Source: Deltaproteobacteria bacterium
GTDB taxonomy: Bacteria; Desulfobacterota; GWC2-55-46; DRQE01
Length of the DNA: 6,420 nucleotides
Assembly: GCA_030631875.1 (NCBI GenBank)
Contig: DAOVKH010000105.1
Span: 1 to 6,420 of the forward strand
Direction: 5' to 3'
The translations under genes were made by a program, and so were the position numbers. The notes under the pieces are model-generated. The model was not told the DNA's origin, ran no database searches, and saw only the letters and a program-made list of their open reading frames with translations. Below, in pieces: positions 5,414 to 6,420 of this stretch; the stretch's first letter is position 1; each line of letters starts with the position of its first letter.

Positions 5414-6420
5414 ATGGCGTATCAGGTTATATCAAGAAAGTGGCGTCCGGGCATATTCGATGATGTCGTCGGTCAGGAACACGTCGTACGGACGTTGACC
5501 AATGCCGTAGACGCCGGTAAGGTCGGACACGCCTATATATTTTCAGGCCCACGCGGTGTCGGTAAGACGACCGTCGCGAGGATTCTGGCAAAGTGCCTTA
5601 ACTGCGCCAAGGGGCCGACCGGAACGCCGTGCAATGAGTGTTCGATATGCAAGTCCATTACCAAAGGTTCGTCGGTCGATACCATTGAGATAGATGGTGC
5701 GTCAAACAATAGCGTCGATAACGTCCGCGATCTTTGCGAGAGTGTCAGGTACGCGCCGACCGAGGGTAGACACAAGGTCTATATAATAGACGAAGTACAC
5801 ATGCTCTCAACCCCGGCCTTCAACGCCCTGCTTAAGACACTCGAAGAACCTCCGCCTAATGTTATATTCATATTCGCCACGACCGAGCCGCATAAGATTC
5901 CGGCTACCATACACTCCAGATGCCAGAGCTTTAACTTTAGACGCATTCCCTTAGAGACCATCCACGCTCGCCTTCGTTCCATCGGAGATTCAGAGGGTAT
6001 TAATATAGATGACGAGGCTCTCTACATGCTCATACGTGAGGCCGATGGAAGTCTTAGGGACGCCCAAAGTCTCCTTGAGCAGGTCTTGGCCTTCTCCGAG
6101 GGAGGCGACATTACCCCCGAAGACGTGATGGATGCCATAGGGCTTATGGATAGAAGCCTTGTCTTTGAATTAATGGAGGCGGTTATAGATTGTAATGGTC
6201 AAATTATTCTCTCGATAGTTGAAAAGGCATATAACTTCGGCTATGATTTAAAGCGTATAGTTTTGGAGCTTCTTGAGCAGGTACGCGACGTGATGGTCAT
6301 TAAGGTTTCGTTGGGTGCTTCTTCAAAGAAGGGTGATACCTTACCCCTCGGCTTGCCGGAGGCAGAGTTAGAGCGATTGAAGGGCTTTGCCGAGAAGATA
6401 GAGATGGCGAGGCTTCAGAT
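5414..6420 (+). CDS. dnaX: DNA polymerase III subunit gamma/tau, 3'-truncated by window edge
   Basis: Clamp-loader ATPase of the replicative polymerase. The first 335 residues are visible, open to the right edge. The start MAYQVISRKWRP is the canonical DnaX N-terminus; the RBS is weak (AGAG at about 5406-5409). Seen in order: Walker A GPRGVGKT (45-52), zinc site cysteines C64, C73, C76 and C79, Walker B with DEVH (126-129) in VYIIDEVHM, sensor 1 FATTEPHKIP (154-163), the arginine-finger SRC motif (168-170), and sensor 2 GSLRDAQSLLEQ (212-223). Domain III begins at about 245. These positions match the family closely, so the protein looks intact and active. In many bacteria dnaX makes a short gamma form by frameshifting or slippage further downstream; that region is outside this window. 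The SRP RNA lies 43 bases upstream with no terminator between. Confidence 0.97.
   Translation, partial: MAYQVISRKWRPGIFDDVVGQEHVVRTLTNAVDAGKVGHAYIFSGPRGVGKTTVARILAKCLNCAKGPTGTPCNECSICKSITKGSSVDTIEIDGASNNSVDNVRDLCESVRYAPTEGRHKVYIIDEVHMLSTPAFNALLKTLEEPPPNVIFIFATTEPHKIPATIHSRCQSFNFRRIPLETIHARLRSIGDSEGINIDDEALYMLIREADGSLRDAQSLLEQVLAFSEGGDITPEDVMDAIGLMDRSLVFELMEAVIDCNGQIILSIVEKAYNFGYDLKRIVLELLEQVRDVMVIKVSLGASSKKGDTLPLGLPEAELERLKGFAEKIEMARLQ

Noticed and set aside
5533..5982. Minus-strand frames opposite dnaX
   Set aside because: They lie opposite the Walker and zinc-binding regions of a conserved gene and show no recognisable domain or RBS.

Overview
The window looks like an ordinary chromosomal stretch from a Gram-negative bacterium, most likely a deltaproteobacterium-like lineage (Desulfobacterota or a relative). 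The reasons are two lipoproteins with lipobox signal peptides, a PilF-like/RodZ-like gene pair, a DUF2155-like lipoprotein, moderate GC content and heavy use of the ATA isoleucine codon. The taxonomic call is an inference from gene content, not from a marker gene. All convincing genes lie on the + strand.

Left part (1-1620): the 3' portion of an S-methyl-5'-thioadenosine phosphorylase gene (mtnP, cut by the window edge), then a complete PfkB-family kinase 22 bases downstream. Together they suggest purine-nucleoside/methylthioadenosine salvage, although the kinase substrate cannot be read from the sequence.

Middle part (1668-4133): a TPR-repeat lipoprotein resembling PilF/PilW, a RodZ-like HTH/membrane/DUF4115 protein, and a protein with an N-terminal cysteine cluster and a C-terminal GAF domain. 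The RodZ-like gene is interrupted near its 3' end at a run of nine T. Zero-frame translation stops at 3230-3232, but the missing end of the DUF4115 domain continues in the -1 frame to 3339. This could be transcriptional slippage, -1 frameshifting, a real mutation or a homopolymer sequencing error. It is the most interesting point in the window.

Right part (4134-6420): a 196-base spacer, a DUF2155-like lipoprotein with a very strong ribosome binding site and a hairpin terminator, two serine tRNAs (anticodons CGA and GGA), the small SRP RNA (4.5S RNA), and the first 335 codons of dnaX (DNA polymerase III gamma/tau), which runs off the right edge. The order tRNA-Ser, SRP RNA, dnaX is also known from Firmicutes such as Bacillus subtilis.

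I found no mobile element, CRISPR array, defence locus or clearly new multi-gene system. The window is mainly housekeeping, with a few details worth checking: the T9 frame interruption, a U73 discriminator in one tRNA-Ser, a long closing helix on the SRP RNA, and two poorly characterised proteins.
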